Assembly (NCBI RefSeq): GCF_016803135.1
Contig: NZ_JAEVFE010000012.1
Span: forward strand, 1 to 62,398
Source of the DNA: Altererythrobacter sp. C41
Lineage (GTDB): Bacteria; Pseudomonadota; Alphaproteobacteria; Sphingomonadales; Sphingomonadaceae
DNA length: 62,398 bases
Reading direction: 5' to 3'
Shown: positions 9,568 to 18,126 of the stretch, one piece after another
Layout of the letters: every line of letters begins with the position of its first letter
Numbering within the stretch: position 1 is the first letter of the stretch
Notes under the pieces: generated by a model
Told to the model about the DNA's origin: nothing
Seen by the model: only the letters and a program-made list of their open reading frames with translations
The model's database searches: none
Translations under genes and position numbers: made by a program

Positions 9568-10742
9568 CACGCGCTCCGCTCGAGAATCAAGGCATCGCCC
9601 CCGACCGAGGCCCACATCGCCCGAGCGGCATCGGGGACTTGACGCTGCTCTGCTTCGCCTCGCAACTGCGTAACCAGTTCTCGAATCTGGCCCCAGCCGT
9701 TGAGCTGGGCCTGCGACAATTGGCCGCCCGCCGTATTGGTCGGAAGGTCTCCGCCGAGCCCGATCCGGCCGCCTTGTATCCAGTGGAGCGCCTCCCCCGC
9801 GCGGCAAAACCCGAAATCCTCCAGGGCGTAGAGCGGCAGGGGCGAGAAGGAATCGTACAGACCCAGCACGTCGATGTCGTCGGGACGGGCGGCGGCCATC
9901 TCGTAAACCCGCTGCCGGCAGGCATCTTCGCGCGTGAGCCGCTTGTGGGACTGCTGCGCCATTCCGAGGCCGCTCGGTGCAAAGATGAACTCGTTGCGCC
10001 CCGCCCGCATCCCTTGCGCACCGGTTATGCGGACTTCGCGCGCATCGGCGCCGGCTGCCGCGACGATTACGCACACGGCGCCATCGCCAACCGGCGAGCA
10101 GTCGAACAGTCGCAGCGGGTCGACGATCGGGCGCGACGATCGATAGTCTTCCGCCGTCATCGGCGTGCGCATGATCGCGTCGTCGGTGAGGAGCGCGTGG
10201 CGCCGGAACGTCAGCGGAATCTCCGCCAGAAGCTCGCGATCGACGCCGTAGCGACGGCAATAGAGGTCGAACCCCATTGCGGCCCCGGCAATGGGTGAGG
10301 ACATGCCGATATGGCCTTCCTCGCCATGCGGTCCGCCGTTCTCACGGAACTGCTCGTGATAGAAAGGATTGTCGGCCTCTCCCATGCGGCCGATGTCCGA
10401 GTTCTTCATGGCCATCAGACACGCGACCCGGGTAGCCAGACCGGCGGATACGGCCATTGCCGCTTGAATGATCACGCTCGCGGCAAACCGACCGTGGGCC
10501 CATGTCTGTCCGCAATAGGAAGGCGACAGGCCGAAGGTCAGCGCGATGGTGTCGTAGTCAGCGCCTCGCGGCGATCCGACCTGCACGATCAGACCATCGA
10601 TCTGCTCCTTGTCCAGCCCAGCATCGGCGAGCGCCGCGTTAAGCGCGTCTCCGGCGAACTCGAGCACCGACGCCTCGGGCCTGCGTTCGAAGCGGCTGGC
10701 ACCCACGCCGGCGATCGCGGTCATTCCATCGAGAAAAGCCAT
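9567..10742 (-). CDS. Thiolase-like (SCP2/Ltp2-type) protein lacking the catalytic Cys; putative retro-aldolase
   Basis: A 391-aa thiolase-superfamily protein similar to SCP-x/Ltp proteins (IAGVGASRFERRPEASV at the start, FDCSPVGDGAVCVIV, DLPTNTAGGQLSQAQLNGWG). Where active thiolases have a nucleophilic Cys in an A-C-A-S context, this one reads GRFAASV (about residue 87, Ala). The usual HDCF motif reads YDSFSP and the usual GHP loop reads QLN. It therefore should not do Claisen chemistry; by analogy with Ltp2 it may catalyse retro-aldol cleavage of a beta-hydroxyacyl-CoA. Its stop overlaps the DUF35 start and its start overlaps the CoA-ligase stop. Confidence 0.87.
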   Translation of the reverse strand: MAFLDGMTAIAGVGASRFERRPEASVLEFAGDALNAALADAGLDKEQIDGLIVQVGSPRGADYDTIALTFGLSPSYCGQTWAHGRFAASVIIQAAMAVSAGLATRVACLMAMKNSDIGRMGEADNPFYHEQFRENGGPHGEEGHIGMSSPIAGAAMGFDLYCRRYGVDRELLAEIPLTFRRHALLTDDAIMRTPMTAEDYRSSRPIVDPLRLFDCSPVGDGAVCVIVAAAGADAREVRITGAQGMRAGRNEFIFAPSGLGMAQQSHKRLTREDACRQRVYEMAAARPDDIDVLGLYDSFSPLPLYALEDFGFCRAGEALHWIQGGRIGLGGDLPTNTAGGQLSQAQLNGWGQIRELVTQLRGEAEQRQVPDAARAMWASVGGDALILERSA

Positions 10743-12364
10743 CAGCCGTTACAGCCGAGCTCGCGCGAAGCTTCTTCCCGCAGCCGATGTTTGGCAACCT
10801 TGCCGCTGGCGAGGCGCGGCAACTGATCTTCGGTCCGGAAGAGCACGTGATGCGGCACCTTGAACGAGGCTGCCCGTTCCTTGACGTAACCGCGGACGTC
10901 GTCTTCCGCAAGGCGCGCGGCCGCATCCACGAAGGCGACGATCAGTTCGCCCCGGACGGCATCGGCGACGCCCACCACGTAAGCATCGCGGACGTCCGGA
11001 TGACCGGCGATCAGTTGCTCGACCTCGACCGGCGACACGTTGATGCCGCCGCTCTTGATGATTTCTTTCAAACGCGAATGGAAGATGAAGTGCCCATCCG
11101 CATCGAAGTGCCCCAGATCCCCGGTATCGAAGAAGCCGTCGGATCGCAGGGCCCTGGCCGTTTCCTCCTGGTTGTGCAGGTAGCCGGTGGTGGTGTGGCC
11201 GCGGATCAGGACGAGACCCACCTCTCCCCGCTGCAGATCACGGCCGGTCGCGGGGTCGACGATCCGCATCTCCATGCCGGGCAGCGGCTTTCCGCTGGTC
11301 GCGAGCTTGACCTCGAGCGGATCGTCCGGACTGCCGACGGTGGCATTGCCGTAAGTCTCGGTCAGACCATAGGCCGGCACGGCGCCAGCGACACCCATCT
11401 CCACCAGCGTCAGCCGCTTGTACTCCGCGACCGTGCCGGCATTGCCCTTCTGCAGCGATCCGATCCGGGCCTGCCGGTATTCCGGATGATCCAGTATAGC
11501 GCGCGTCATGTTGCCGGTTCCGTAATATACGGTAGCACCGGTGTGCTCGATCACGTCGATCGCCCGGCCGGCATCGAAATAGTCCTGCAGTACGATGGTC
11601 GCCCCAAGCGTGAGCGTCGCCGGTAGCGCGTTGGTCGCGCCCAGGCCGTAGAACAGCGGCGTTCCGAACCAGACCCGGTCGTCCGCCACGATGCCGCGCC
11701 TGCGCCCCAACTCGATCCCGTTCTCGACCACGCCGCGTCCGTTGAGCATGACGCCCTTGGGTTCCGCGGTGCTGCCCGAAGTGTAGAGGATGAACGCGGT
11801 ATCGGCACCGCTGGCGCGAGCGATGGCAGCGGCGAGATCGTCCGCGGCGACCCCGCGGCCGCAGGCGAGAAAGTCCGCCCAGGATGAAACGCCCGACGGC
11901 GCATCTCCAACGAAGAACAGACCCGCCAGCTCCGGAAAGCCTGGCGCCTCGATGCGGCCCGGTGCCGCGCCCCGTGCCTCCGGCACGATCTTGTGAAGGA
12001 GTGCGAGATAGTCCGCCTTCAGGAAGCGGGTGGCGCTGACCAGCAGCTTGAGACCGCAATGTCGCAGGGTCCAGGCAAGCTCGGTTTCCTTGTACCAGGT
12101 ATTGAGCGGGACGAGCGTTGCGCCGAGATACGAGGTGGCGAGTGCCATCACCACCCACTCGGGCTGGTTGCCCAGGAGGACGCCGACGCGGTCCCCTCGC
12201 CGCACGCCCAGAGCGAGAAGGCTGCGCGTCGCAGCCAGGCTCTGATCGCGAAGCTCCGCATAGGAAATGGCGCGATCATGGTAGAGAATTGCCGGATGGT
12301 TCGGAGCCGCGGCGCATTTCTCGTCGAGCACCGCCGCCAGGCGGTTGCTTTCAGGCGCGACCAT
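10742..12364 (-). CDS. AMP-dependent acyl-CoA synthetase/ligase
   Basis: A 540-aa ANL-superfamily ligase. Visible motifs are the phosphate loop FILYTSGSTAEPKGVM, the adenine motif YGLTETYGN, the hinge-region DTGDLGHFDADG and GGINVSPVEVEQLI, and the C-terminal catalytic Lys in LPRLASGKVAKHRLRE. It should convert a carboxylic acid to its CoA thioester with ATP. ATG 12364 was preferred because GGAGA lies upstream and residues from there match the family; it overlaps the upstream gene by 14 bp. It likely feeds the dehydrogenase-hydratase-aldolase steps of the same operon. Acid specificity is unknown. Confidence 0.92.
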   Translation of the reverse strand: MVAPESNRLAAVLDEKCAAAPNHPAILYHDRAISYAELRDQSLAATRSLLALGVRRGDRVGVLLGNQPEWVVMALATSYLGATLVPLNTWYKETELAWTLRHCGLKLLVSATRFLKADYLALLHKIVPEARGAAPGRIEAPGFPELAGLFFVGDAPSGVSSWADFLACGRGVAADDLAAAIARASGADTAFILYTSGSTAEPKGVMLNGRGVVENGIELGRRRGIVADDRVWFGTPLFYGLGATNALPATLTLGATIVLQDYFDAGRAIDVIEHTGATVYYGTGNMTRAILDHPEYRQARIGSLQKGNAGTVAEYKRLTLVEMGVAGAVPAYGLTETYGNATVGSPDDPLEVKLATSGKPLPGMEMRIVDPATGRDLQRGEVGLVLIRGHTTTGYLHNQEETARALRSDGFFDTGDLGHFDADGHFIFHSRLKEIIKSGGINVSPVEVEQLIAGHPDVRDAYVVGVADAVRGELIVAFVDAAARLAEDDVRGYVKERAASFKVPHHVLFRTEDQLPRLASGKVAKHRLREEASRELGCNG

Positions 12365-13208
12365 GGTTGTCTCCCTGACCGCTTTCGATGTCCCAGAAAC
12401 GCTGCATTTCGACGAGGTCGAGCGTTTCCTTCCGGGCGCGTGCGAGGCTTTCGTCGGGCTGGTCGATCGTGCCGCTCCGAGCCAGCCCCGCCCAGAGATC
12501 CGACAGGCCGGATGCAATAAGGGCCACCCCGTTGAAGGGATAGCACGCAAGCGCGAAGCCGGCCTGTTCCAAGGTGGCGAGTGAAGGGATCGGGGGCACG
12601 ACTCCGCCGATCCAGATCAGCGGCGTATCCGGAAAGGCTGCGCGAAACGGTTCGGTGGCGTCAGGACCGAGATCGAGCACCATCAGGGCGTCGGCACCGG
12701 CATCGACATAGGTCGCGCAGCGCGCGAGCGTCTCGTCGATCGACTTCGTAACGCGCAAGGCATCGGTTCGGGCGACGATGGCGAAAGCCGCGGTGCGCCG
12801 CGCTGAAACCACCGTGCGCAGGCGGCGCGCCATAGTCTCCGGCGACACGAGCGTACCCTGGCCCCGATGATAGGCGGCACGCTTGGGGTAAGGCTGGTCG
12901 TCGATATGCAGGCCGGTCGCGCCCGCCGCCTCGATCTCGCGGACCGCAAGATGCAGGTGGGCCGGCTCGCCGAAACCCGCACCCGCGTCCACCAGGACCG
13001 GTAGGTCGGTCGTGGCTGTGACACGCGCCGTGATCGCCGCGGTTTCGGACAAGGTGATGAAAGGCTGCCCCTTGCCGAGCCCCAGAGCCATCGCATTGCC
13101 GCCCAGATAGAGCGCGCTGTGCCCGGCTTGCTCCGCAATGCGCGCGGTAAGGGGATCATGAATACCGGGAGCAGCCGTGATCGCTCCGGTTTGCCACAGC
13201 GCGCTCAT
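12351..13208 (-). CDS. Isocitrate lyase/PEP mutase superfamily C-C or C-P lyase-like enzyme
   Basis: A 285-aa alpha/beta-barrel protein of the ICL/PEPM superfamily. It has the N-terminal ALYLGGNAMALGLG, PVLVDAGAGFG metal-binding Asp region and IEAAGATGLHIDDQ. The loop where isocitrate lyases carry KKCGH reads PKRAAYH, so the catalytic Cys is absent. That argues against isocitrate or methylisocitrate lyase and for an oxaloacetate-decarboxylase, carboxyphosphonate-mutase or 2,3-dimethylmalate-lyase-like role. Its start overlaps the intradiol dioxygenase stop by 4 bp (ATGA). With CitE it gives the operon two candidate C-C lyases. Confidence 0.85.
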   Translation of the reverse strand: MSALWQTGAITAAPGIHDPLTARIAEQAGHSALYLGGNAMALGLGKGQPFITLSETAAITARVTATTDLPVLVDAGAGFGEPAHLHLAVREIEAAGATGLHIDDQPYPKRAAYHRGQGTLVSPETMARRLRTVVSARRTAAFAIVARTDALRVTKSIDETLARCATYVDAGADALMVLDLGPDATEPFRAAFPDTPLIWIGGVVPPIPSLATLEQAGFALACYPFNGVALIASGLSDLWAGLARSGTIDQPDESLARARKETLDLVEMQRFWDIESGQGDNHGRA

Positions 13209-13996
13209 CGCGAGGTCCGCGAAACGGCGAAATCGAAGACCGCTTCATATTCGTCGGCGACGCCGCTGTCGGCGGGCTTCATGCCGATCAGGAGATCATC
13301 GCTCACCGCCCCTTCCACATAGTCGCTGTCGAGATAGGGATTGCCGGGAACGAACAACTGCGTCGTCAGGAGGCAGTGTTCGCCTTCCCATATCTTGACG
13401 TGGATATGCGCAGCGCGGCGATTGTGGCGCCCCATAGCCCGGAACAGCTCGCCGATCGGATCGTGATCATGGTCCGAGTAGTCCTTCGGAACGGCCGTTC
13501 GCGCGCGATAGCGGCCCTCTTCGTCAGCGCGCACCCGGCCGAACAACTGGAGATCGTCAAGATCGTAGTGCCCGTCGTGATCCGCCTGCCACAGGTCGAC
13601 GATCGCGCCGGGGATCGGCGCGCCGGTCGCCGCGTCGGTAACGCGCCCCGACAGATGGAGCACTGGCGTGCCCGGCGGCGGATCGCCGGCGAACAGATCG
13701 CCGTCCTCCCGCAGCGGCGCGGCTCGATAGAAAGGACCTTCCAGATTCGGCCGCGTGCCGCCTGGCACGCGTGCCGTCACATCCACGCTGGTCATCGCCA
13801 GCGCGACATCGATCAGGCTTCGGCAGAAGCCGGACTGACCCAGCCTGTTGAAATAGTCGCCGGCGACGTGAAGTTCGTCCTGGGTGATTTCGAATTCCCG
13901 AACGACCTCCTTCATCTTCTCGACCGTGCGGGCGAAGATCGCCTTCAGCCTCTCGTCGGGTTCGGCATCGGGCAGTTCGGCTGGCATCTGGTTCAT
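13205..13996 (-). CDS. Intradiol ring-cleavage dioxygenase (catechol/hydroxyquinol 1,2-dioxygenase type)
   Basis: A 263-aa non-heme Fe(III) dioxygenase with the N-terminal helical dimerisation domain of catechol-type enzymes (residues 1-75), then the beta-sandwich. The four ligands are visible: Y144 (DGHYDL), Y173 (PKDYSD), H197 and H199 (RRAAHIHV), with the Arg at about 193-194 in the expected place. It should open a catechol, hydroxyquinol or substituted analogue between the two hydroxyls. Start and stop overlap neighbours by 4 bp each. That it is embedded with a CoA ligase and lyases suggests the ring-cleavage acid is activated to CoA, but this order is inferred. Confidence 0.9.
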   Translation of the reverse strand: MNQMPAELPDAEPDERLKAIFARTVEKMKEVVREFEITQDELHVAGDYFNRLGQSGFCRSLIDVALAMTSVDVTARVPGGTRPNLEGPFYRAAPLREDGDLFAGDPPPGTPVLHLSGRVTDAATGAPIPGAIVDLWQADHDGHYDLDDLQLFGRVRADEEGRYRARTAVPKDYSDHDHDPIGELFRAMGRHNRRAAHIHVKIWEGEHCLLTTQLFVPGNPYLDSDYVEGAVSDDLLIGMKPADSGVADEYEAVFDFAVSRTSR

Positions 13997-15024
13997 GGTT
14001 TCAGCACAACGCGGCCCGAAGCCGCGCCTCCTTCGACGATTTCATGGGCCTGCGCGACTTCGGAAAGAGGCAGAACCCGGCTGACCTGCGGAGTCACGAT
14101 CCCCCGTGCCGCCAGCGCGATCGCGTCCGCCAGCTGGGCTCGGCTGACGCTGCCCACACCGAGAATCTGCGCACGCTTGAAGAAGATGCGCGCCGGGTTG
14201 ATCGAGATGTCCTCTCCGAACAATTGCCCGACCATTGCATAGCGGCCGTGGACGGCGAGGCTGTCGAAACACGCGTCGAACACGCGGCTGCCGACATTGT
14301 CGACGACGATGTCCACGCCTTCACCATCCGTCAGATCGCGCACTTCTCCGGCGAAGTTCTCGCCGTCACCCGCGATGACCACCTCGTCCGCGCCAATGCC
14401 GACGAGGAACTCGCGCTTTGCGGCGCTTCGCGTGACGGCAATCACGCGCGCACCGCATGCCTTTGCGATCTGGACGCTGGGAACACCGACACCGCCAGTC
14501 GCGCCGGTCACCAAGACCGTCTCGCCGATCTGCACCCGGGCCGTGTCGCGCAACGCGTTGAGTGCCACGCCGGCGCCGGGCCCCAGCGAGCAGCTCACTT
14601 CGAACGGAATGGCCGCCGGCACTTTGGCGAAAGCGTCCTGAGGCAGCGCAACGTATTCGGCGTAGCCGCCTTTGACCGGCCGGCGGCGCCGGCAAGTCGT
14701 CTCGCGCCCGCTCCGGCAAAACCTGCAGGCCCCACAACTGATAAACGCCTTGCTGCAGACATGATCGCCTACGGCGAGATCCAGCACGGCCTCGCCATGG
14801 GCGGCCACGGTGCCGCTGATCTCGAGCCCGAGAACCGCCGGCCAGACCACGTCGCGGCGATAGGTACCGTTTCGTTCGACCACGTCGCGGTAGGAGACGC
14901 CGCAAGCCTCGACCTTGACGAGCACCTCTTCCGGTCCGATCGTGGGCACCGGGACGTCTTCCAGGACGAAGGCGTCCGGCGATCCCGCCCCGTGCAGGAC
15001 GGCAGCTTTCATGGTTCGCGTCAT
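13993..15024 (-). CDS. Zinc-type (MDR) alcohol dehydrogenase
   Basis: A 343-aa medium-chain dehydrogenase. The structural zinc site is intact as C-x2-C-x2-C-x7-C (CGACRFCRSGRETTC), and the Rossmann motif is TGATGGVGVPSVQIAKA. The catalytic-zinc signature is altered: the usual GHE reads GLE (VLGLEISG), so the zinc His is missing although the Cys in EACGVSYRD remains. It may be a zinc-independent reductase or a modified dehydrogenase. ATG 15024 follows the FMN-monooxygenase stop directly (TAGATG); MKAAVLHG five codons in is an alternative start. It probably oxidises an alcohol intermediate or reduces an enoyl compound. Confidence 0.85.
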   Translation of the reverse strand: MTRTMKAAVLHGAGSPDAFVLEDVPVPTIGPEEVLVKVEACGVSYRDVVERNGTYRRDVVWPAVLGLEISGTVAAHGEAVLDLAVGDHVCSKAFISCGACRFCRSGRETTCRRRRPVKGGYAEYVALPQDAFAKVPAAIPFEVSCSLGPGAGVALNALRDTARVQIGETVLVTGATGGVGVPSVQIAKACGARVIAVTRSAAKREFLVGIGADEVVIAGDGENFAGEVRDLTDGEGVDIVVDNVGSRVFDACFDSLAVHGRYAMVGQLFGEDISINPARIFFKRAQILGVGSVSRAQLADAIALAARGIVTPQVSRVLPLSEVAQAHEIVEGGAASGRVVLKP

Positions 15025-16359
15025 CTACTCGGCAGCCGCGGCAAAGAACCGATTGTCCGGTCGCGACAGGCCGAGGCTGTCACGGAGCGTCGTTCCTTCG
15101 TACTCCGTGCGGAAGAGGCCGCGACGCTGGAGTTCCGGCACCAGGATGTCGATTACGCCTTCGAGCCCGCCGGGCAGATAAGGCGCCACGATATTGAAAC
15201 CGTCGCACGCCTTGTCCCGGTACCACTCCTCCATGACGTCCGCGACCTGCGCCGCATCGCCCTTGATGAGTACATGGCCCCGGGCGGGCAGCACATGCTG
15301 ATACAACTGGCGGATCGAGAGGCCGTCGCGCTGCGCCATCTCCTGAAGCATGTTGCGGAAGCTCCGAATACCCAAGGTTTCGGGTAGTTCCGGCAGCGGA
15401 TCTTCCGGAGAGTATTGCGAAAGATCCACGCCGACCATCTTGGAAAGAACCTGGATTCCGACTTCCTCCGGGATCAGATCCTGCAACCGGCGGTAATCGC
15501 GTTCGGCGTCGTCGGCCGTATGACCGACGAAGATGGCAGTGCCGGGAAGCACCTTCAGATCGTCCGGCTTGCGCCCGTACTTCGCCAGGCGGCCTTTCAC
15601 GTCGGCGTAGAATTTCTGCGCCGCTTCCTTGGTTTCGGTCACAGTGAAGATAACGTCGGCGGTGCGCGCCGCGAGCTCCATCGCGGAGTCCGACGCGCCC
15701 GCGACGATGACGACCGGGTGTCCTTGCGGCGGGCGCGCCGAGTTCAAGGGGCCGCGGACGGAGAAGTTCTTGCCCTTGTGCTCCAGCAGACGGACCTTCT
15801 CGCCGTCGAGAAAGACCCCGCTTTCCTTGTCGAGCACGAAAGCGTCATCCGCCCAGCTATCCCACAGGTCCTTCACGACATCGACGAATTCGCCGGCCCG
15901 TTCGTAGCGGTCGTTGTGCTCTACATGTTCGTCGCGGCTGAAGTTTTTGGCGTCCTCAGCGTTGGACGAGGTCACCACGTTCCAGCCCGCGCGGCCCTTG
16001 CTCAGCCAGTCGAGCGCCGCGTAGCGACGAGCGATGCTGAAGGGCTGATCGTAGGTGGTGGTGGCAGTCGCCACGAGACCCACACGCGAGGTGACCGGAG
16101 CAAGCGCCGACAGAAGGCTGACCGGTTCGATCACTACGGGTCTCGTGATCGGGTTGCGGCTGAGAAGAGCGGGGTTCTCGATGCCGTTCACACCGTTCCC
16201 GTCCGCAAGGAACATCATATCCAGCTTTCCGCGTTCGATCAGCTTGGCGAATTCGATCCACCGATCGAAGTTGAAGCCGGCGTCGATCACGGCGTCCGGA
16301 TGCCGCCAGCCCCCGGCGTGCCCACCGGTCGGCGACATGAATACGGACAGTTTCAACAT
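15025..16359 (-). CDS. FMN-dependent monooxygenase, NtaA/SnaA/DszA family (LLM class)
   Basis: A 444-aa flavin-dependent TIM-barrel oxygenase of the nitrilotriacetate monooxygenase/DszA group. Typical stretches are GGWRHPDA, LDMMFLADGNGV, ALDWLSKGRAGWNVVTSS, DRYERAGEFVDVVKDLWDSW and ARPPQGHPVVIVAGASDS. Such enzymes need FMNH2 from a separate reductase and cleave C-N, C-S or C-C bonds or hydroxylate. GAGG lies 7 bp before ATG 16359. It is the first gene of the 12-gene operon, so probably the first step. No dedicated flavin reductase is visible nearby. The flavin-precursor gene ribB at 24980 may be relevant. Confidence 0.92.
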   Translation of the reverse strand: MLKLSVFMSPTGGHAGGWRHPDAVIDAGFNFDRWIEFAKLIERGKLDMMFLADGNGVNGIENPALLSRNPITRPVVIEPVSLLSALAPVTSRVGLVATATTTYDQPFSIARRYAALDWLSKGRAGWNVVTSSNAEDAKNFSRDEHVEHNDRYERAGEFVDVVKDLWDSWADDAFVLDKESGVFLDGEKVRLLEHKGKNFSVRGPLNSARPPQGHPVVIVAGASDSAMELAARTADVIFTVTETKEAAQKFYADVKGRLAKYGRKPDDLKVLPGTAIFVGHTADDAERDYRRLQDLIPEEVGIQVLSKMVGVDLSQYSPEDPLPELPETLGIRSFRNMLQEMAQRDGLSIRQLYQHVLPARGHVLIKGDAAQVADVMEEWYRDKACDGFNIVAPYLPGGLEGVIDILVPELQRRGLFRTEYEGTTLRDSLGLSRPDNRFFAAAAE

Positions 16360-16527
16360 CAGATAACCTCAGCGTGACCTCGCCGCCCCCTGGCGGCTGT
16401 CAGCCAAGTGTCCGCACGCGGGGCTTCGGGTCAACGGCGAGCGCCGCCGGTCCGGCCTTATTCGCCCACGCGATATGTCCGAGTTACTTGAAGAATTTGC
16501 CGCGCAAGGAGCGTATCCGGCGGGGCT
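16360..16527 (-). promoter_or_regulatory. Promoter region of the 12-gene operon
   Basis: This 168-bp gap precedes the operon that starts at 16359 and follows the GntR gene on the same strand. It holds GCGATATGTCCG at 16470-16481, which recurs with one change upstream of the GntR start (17256-17267). That makes it a candidate GntR operator. No clear sigma-70 boxes were assigned. Confidence 0.4.
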
Positions 16528-17229
16528 TCAGGCCCGCTCGCCATGCTGGCGCTTAATGGCGGCGAGACCGGAAAGCGTCATCGACTGCATCAGCGCCACG
16601 GCCAGGGTCTCGTCCCGGTCCCAGCAGGCCATCACGAGCCGCTCGTGATCCCGCAGCGAGCGTTCGACATCGTCAGCGCGCATCTGCACCAGTCGGCCAA
16701 CGCTCATCCGCATCTTCCAGGTGCCGAGCAGGTCGCGCAGACTGCCATTGCCGCAATTGTCGAGCCAGTGGTTGTGCAGCGTGCGCCGACTGGCCAGGAA
16801 TGCGTCCTGGTTTCCGTAGGCATGTCGCCTGATCTCCTCGTGCAGCACGTCCATACGGCGCATATGCTCCGCGTCCGCGTTGCGAACGAAAGAGGCGATC
16901 ATGAGGCCATTGAGCACGACGCGGATCTGATAGAGTTCCTCGATCTCCTCGAGACTCACTCGGGAGACTCGCGGCCGGCGACGCGGCGGAATCTCAACCA
17001 GCCCCTCTTTTTCGAGCAGCATCAAGGCTTCGCGAACCGGGGTACGGCTGGTGCCGAAGCGGGCGGCCAGTTCCACGGAATTGAGGTTCGCCCCCGGCGC
17101 GAGGCGTCCCTCGGTAATCGCTCGCGCGACATCCGCAGCGATCCGCCCGACCAGGGAATCCGACCGCTCCTTCAGGTCGATCGCGACGCGATCGTCGATA
17201 AGGTTCATTGCCTCGATGGCCGGTTTCAT
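16528..17229 (-). CDS. GntR-family regulator, FCD (FadR) subfamily
   Basis: A 233-aa regulator with an N-terminal winged helix (residues about 20-85: GRLAPGANLNSVELAARFG then TSRTPVREALMLLEKEGLVE) and an all-helical FCD ligand domain (RVVLNGLMIASFV, RTLHNHWLDN, DHERLVMACW). FCD proteins usually respond to carboxylic acids or CoA-linked catabolites. ATG 17229 has GAGGATAG upstream; an earlier ATG at 17274 was rejected for lack of a ribosome site. It sits directly upstream of the 12-gene operon and downstream of an SDR on the same strand and is the natural regulator of that operon, probably a repressor. Confidence 0.9.
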   Translation of the reverse strand: MKPAIEAMNLIDDRVAIDLKERSDSLVGRIAADVARAITEGRLAPGANLNSVELAARFGTSRTPVREALMLLEKEGLVEIPPRRRPRVSRVSLEEIEELYQIRVVLNGLMIASFVRNADAEHMRRMDVLHEEIRRHAYGNQDAFLASRRTLHNHWLDNCGNGSLRDLLGTWKMRMSVGRLVQMRADDVERSLRDHERLVMACWDRDETLAVALMQSMTLSGLAAIKRQHGERA

Positions 17230-17255
17230 TGATCTATCCTCACGGCAGCATCTTT

Positions 17256-17267
17256 GCGATACGTCCG
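17256..17267 (-). promoter_or_regulatory. Candidate GntR operator motif GCGATACGTCCG
   Basis: A 12-bp word just upstream of the GntR start that matches the one at 16470-16481 in 11 of 12 positions. A looser version (GCGATATCTGACCG) lies at 18218-18231 upstream of the SDR and the 301-aa gene. It could be the binding site of the GntR protein; no inverted second half was seen, so this is tentative. Confidence 0.3.
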
Positions 17268-17286
17268 CCTTCATCCCGAAATCCGG

Positions 17287-18126
17287 CTACAGGCGCAAGC
17301 TTCCTCCGTCCACGATCAGGGACTGTCCGTTTGTAAAGGCCGCGTGATCCGACGCCAGGAACGCGACCGTAGCAGCGACATCTTCAGGCGATCCCGGACG
17401 GCCGACCGGTATATTCGGCGCGGATTTGACGGCGGCGGTTCGATCGATGTCCGCACCGCCCGCCTTCTTGCTCATGGCGCTGAGCGTCCGGGTCGTGAAG
17501 ATGAAGCCGGGAAGAACGGCATTCGCCGTTATGCCATCGGGCCCCAGATCCAGTGCCCATGTCTGAGCAAGAGCGATGACGCCTGCCTTCGACGCCGCGT
17601 AGGCCGAGTTCAGCCGGGAACCCTGGCGCCCGGCGACGGACGCGATGTTGATGATCCGGCCCCACTTGCGCGGGCGCATCACCCGCGCCGCGGCTTGCCC
17701 CATCAGAAAGGTCCCGCGCACGTTGATGGCCATGACACGGTCGAATTCGCCGGCATCGACTTCCGCGATGTCGCCATGCCCCAGGCTGAAAGGCGCTCCC
17801 GCGTTGTTGACGAGAATGTCGAGACCGCCGTGCCGGTCCACGGCGTGGGCGATGATCCGCTCGGCATCGCTTTCGACGCTGATGTCGCCGGTCACCGAAC
17901 TCGCCGCACCACCTGCGGCCTCGAGTTCGGCCACGAGCGATTCCACACCGCGCCAATCTTGCGCGACACTGTCGGCCGGCTCGTGACTATCGCGGACACC
18001 GGTCGCCTCGATGTCGACCACGACCACGACATGCCCGTCCGCGCTCAGGCGGCGAGCGATCGCGGCCCCGATCCCGTCGGGCTTGCCGCATCCCGTTACC
18101 AAAGCGATCCTGCGTTGCTCCGCCAT
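17287..18126 (-). CDS. Short-chain dehydrogenase/reductase (FabG-like)
   Basis: A 279-aa classical SDR. Motifs: cofactor loop TGCGKPDGIGAAIA, DIS for adenine, ILVNNAGAPFSLG, catalytic Ser in IINIASVAG, and YAASK. The C-terminus ends FTNGQSLIVDGGSLRL as in FabG-type enzymes. It should oxidise a secondary alcohol or reduce a ketone with NAD(P). AGGAGA precedes ATG 18126. It lies upstream of GntR on the same strand with about 57 bp between them, and diverges from the 301-aa gene at 18301. Confidence 0.9.
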   Translation of the reverse strand: MAEQRRIALVTGCGKPDGIGAAIARRLSADGHVVVVVDIEATGVRDSHEPADSVAQDWRGVESLVAELEAAGGAASSVTGDISVESDAERIIAHAVDRHGGLDILVNNAGAPFSLGHGDIAEVDAGEFDRVMAINVRGTFLMGQAAARVMRPRKWGRIINIASVAGRQGSRLNSAYAASKAGVIALAQTWALDLGPDGITANAVLPGFIFTTRTLSAMSKKAGGADIDRTAAVKSAPNIPVGRPGSPEDVAATVAFLASDHAAFTNGQSLIVDGGSLRL

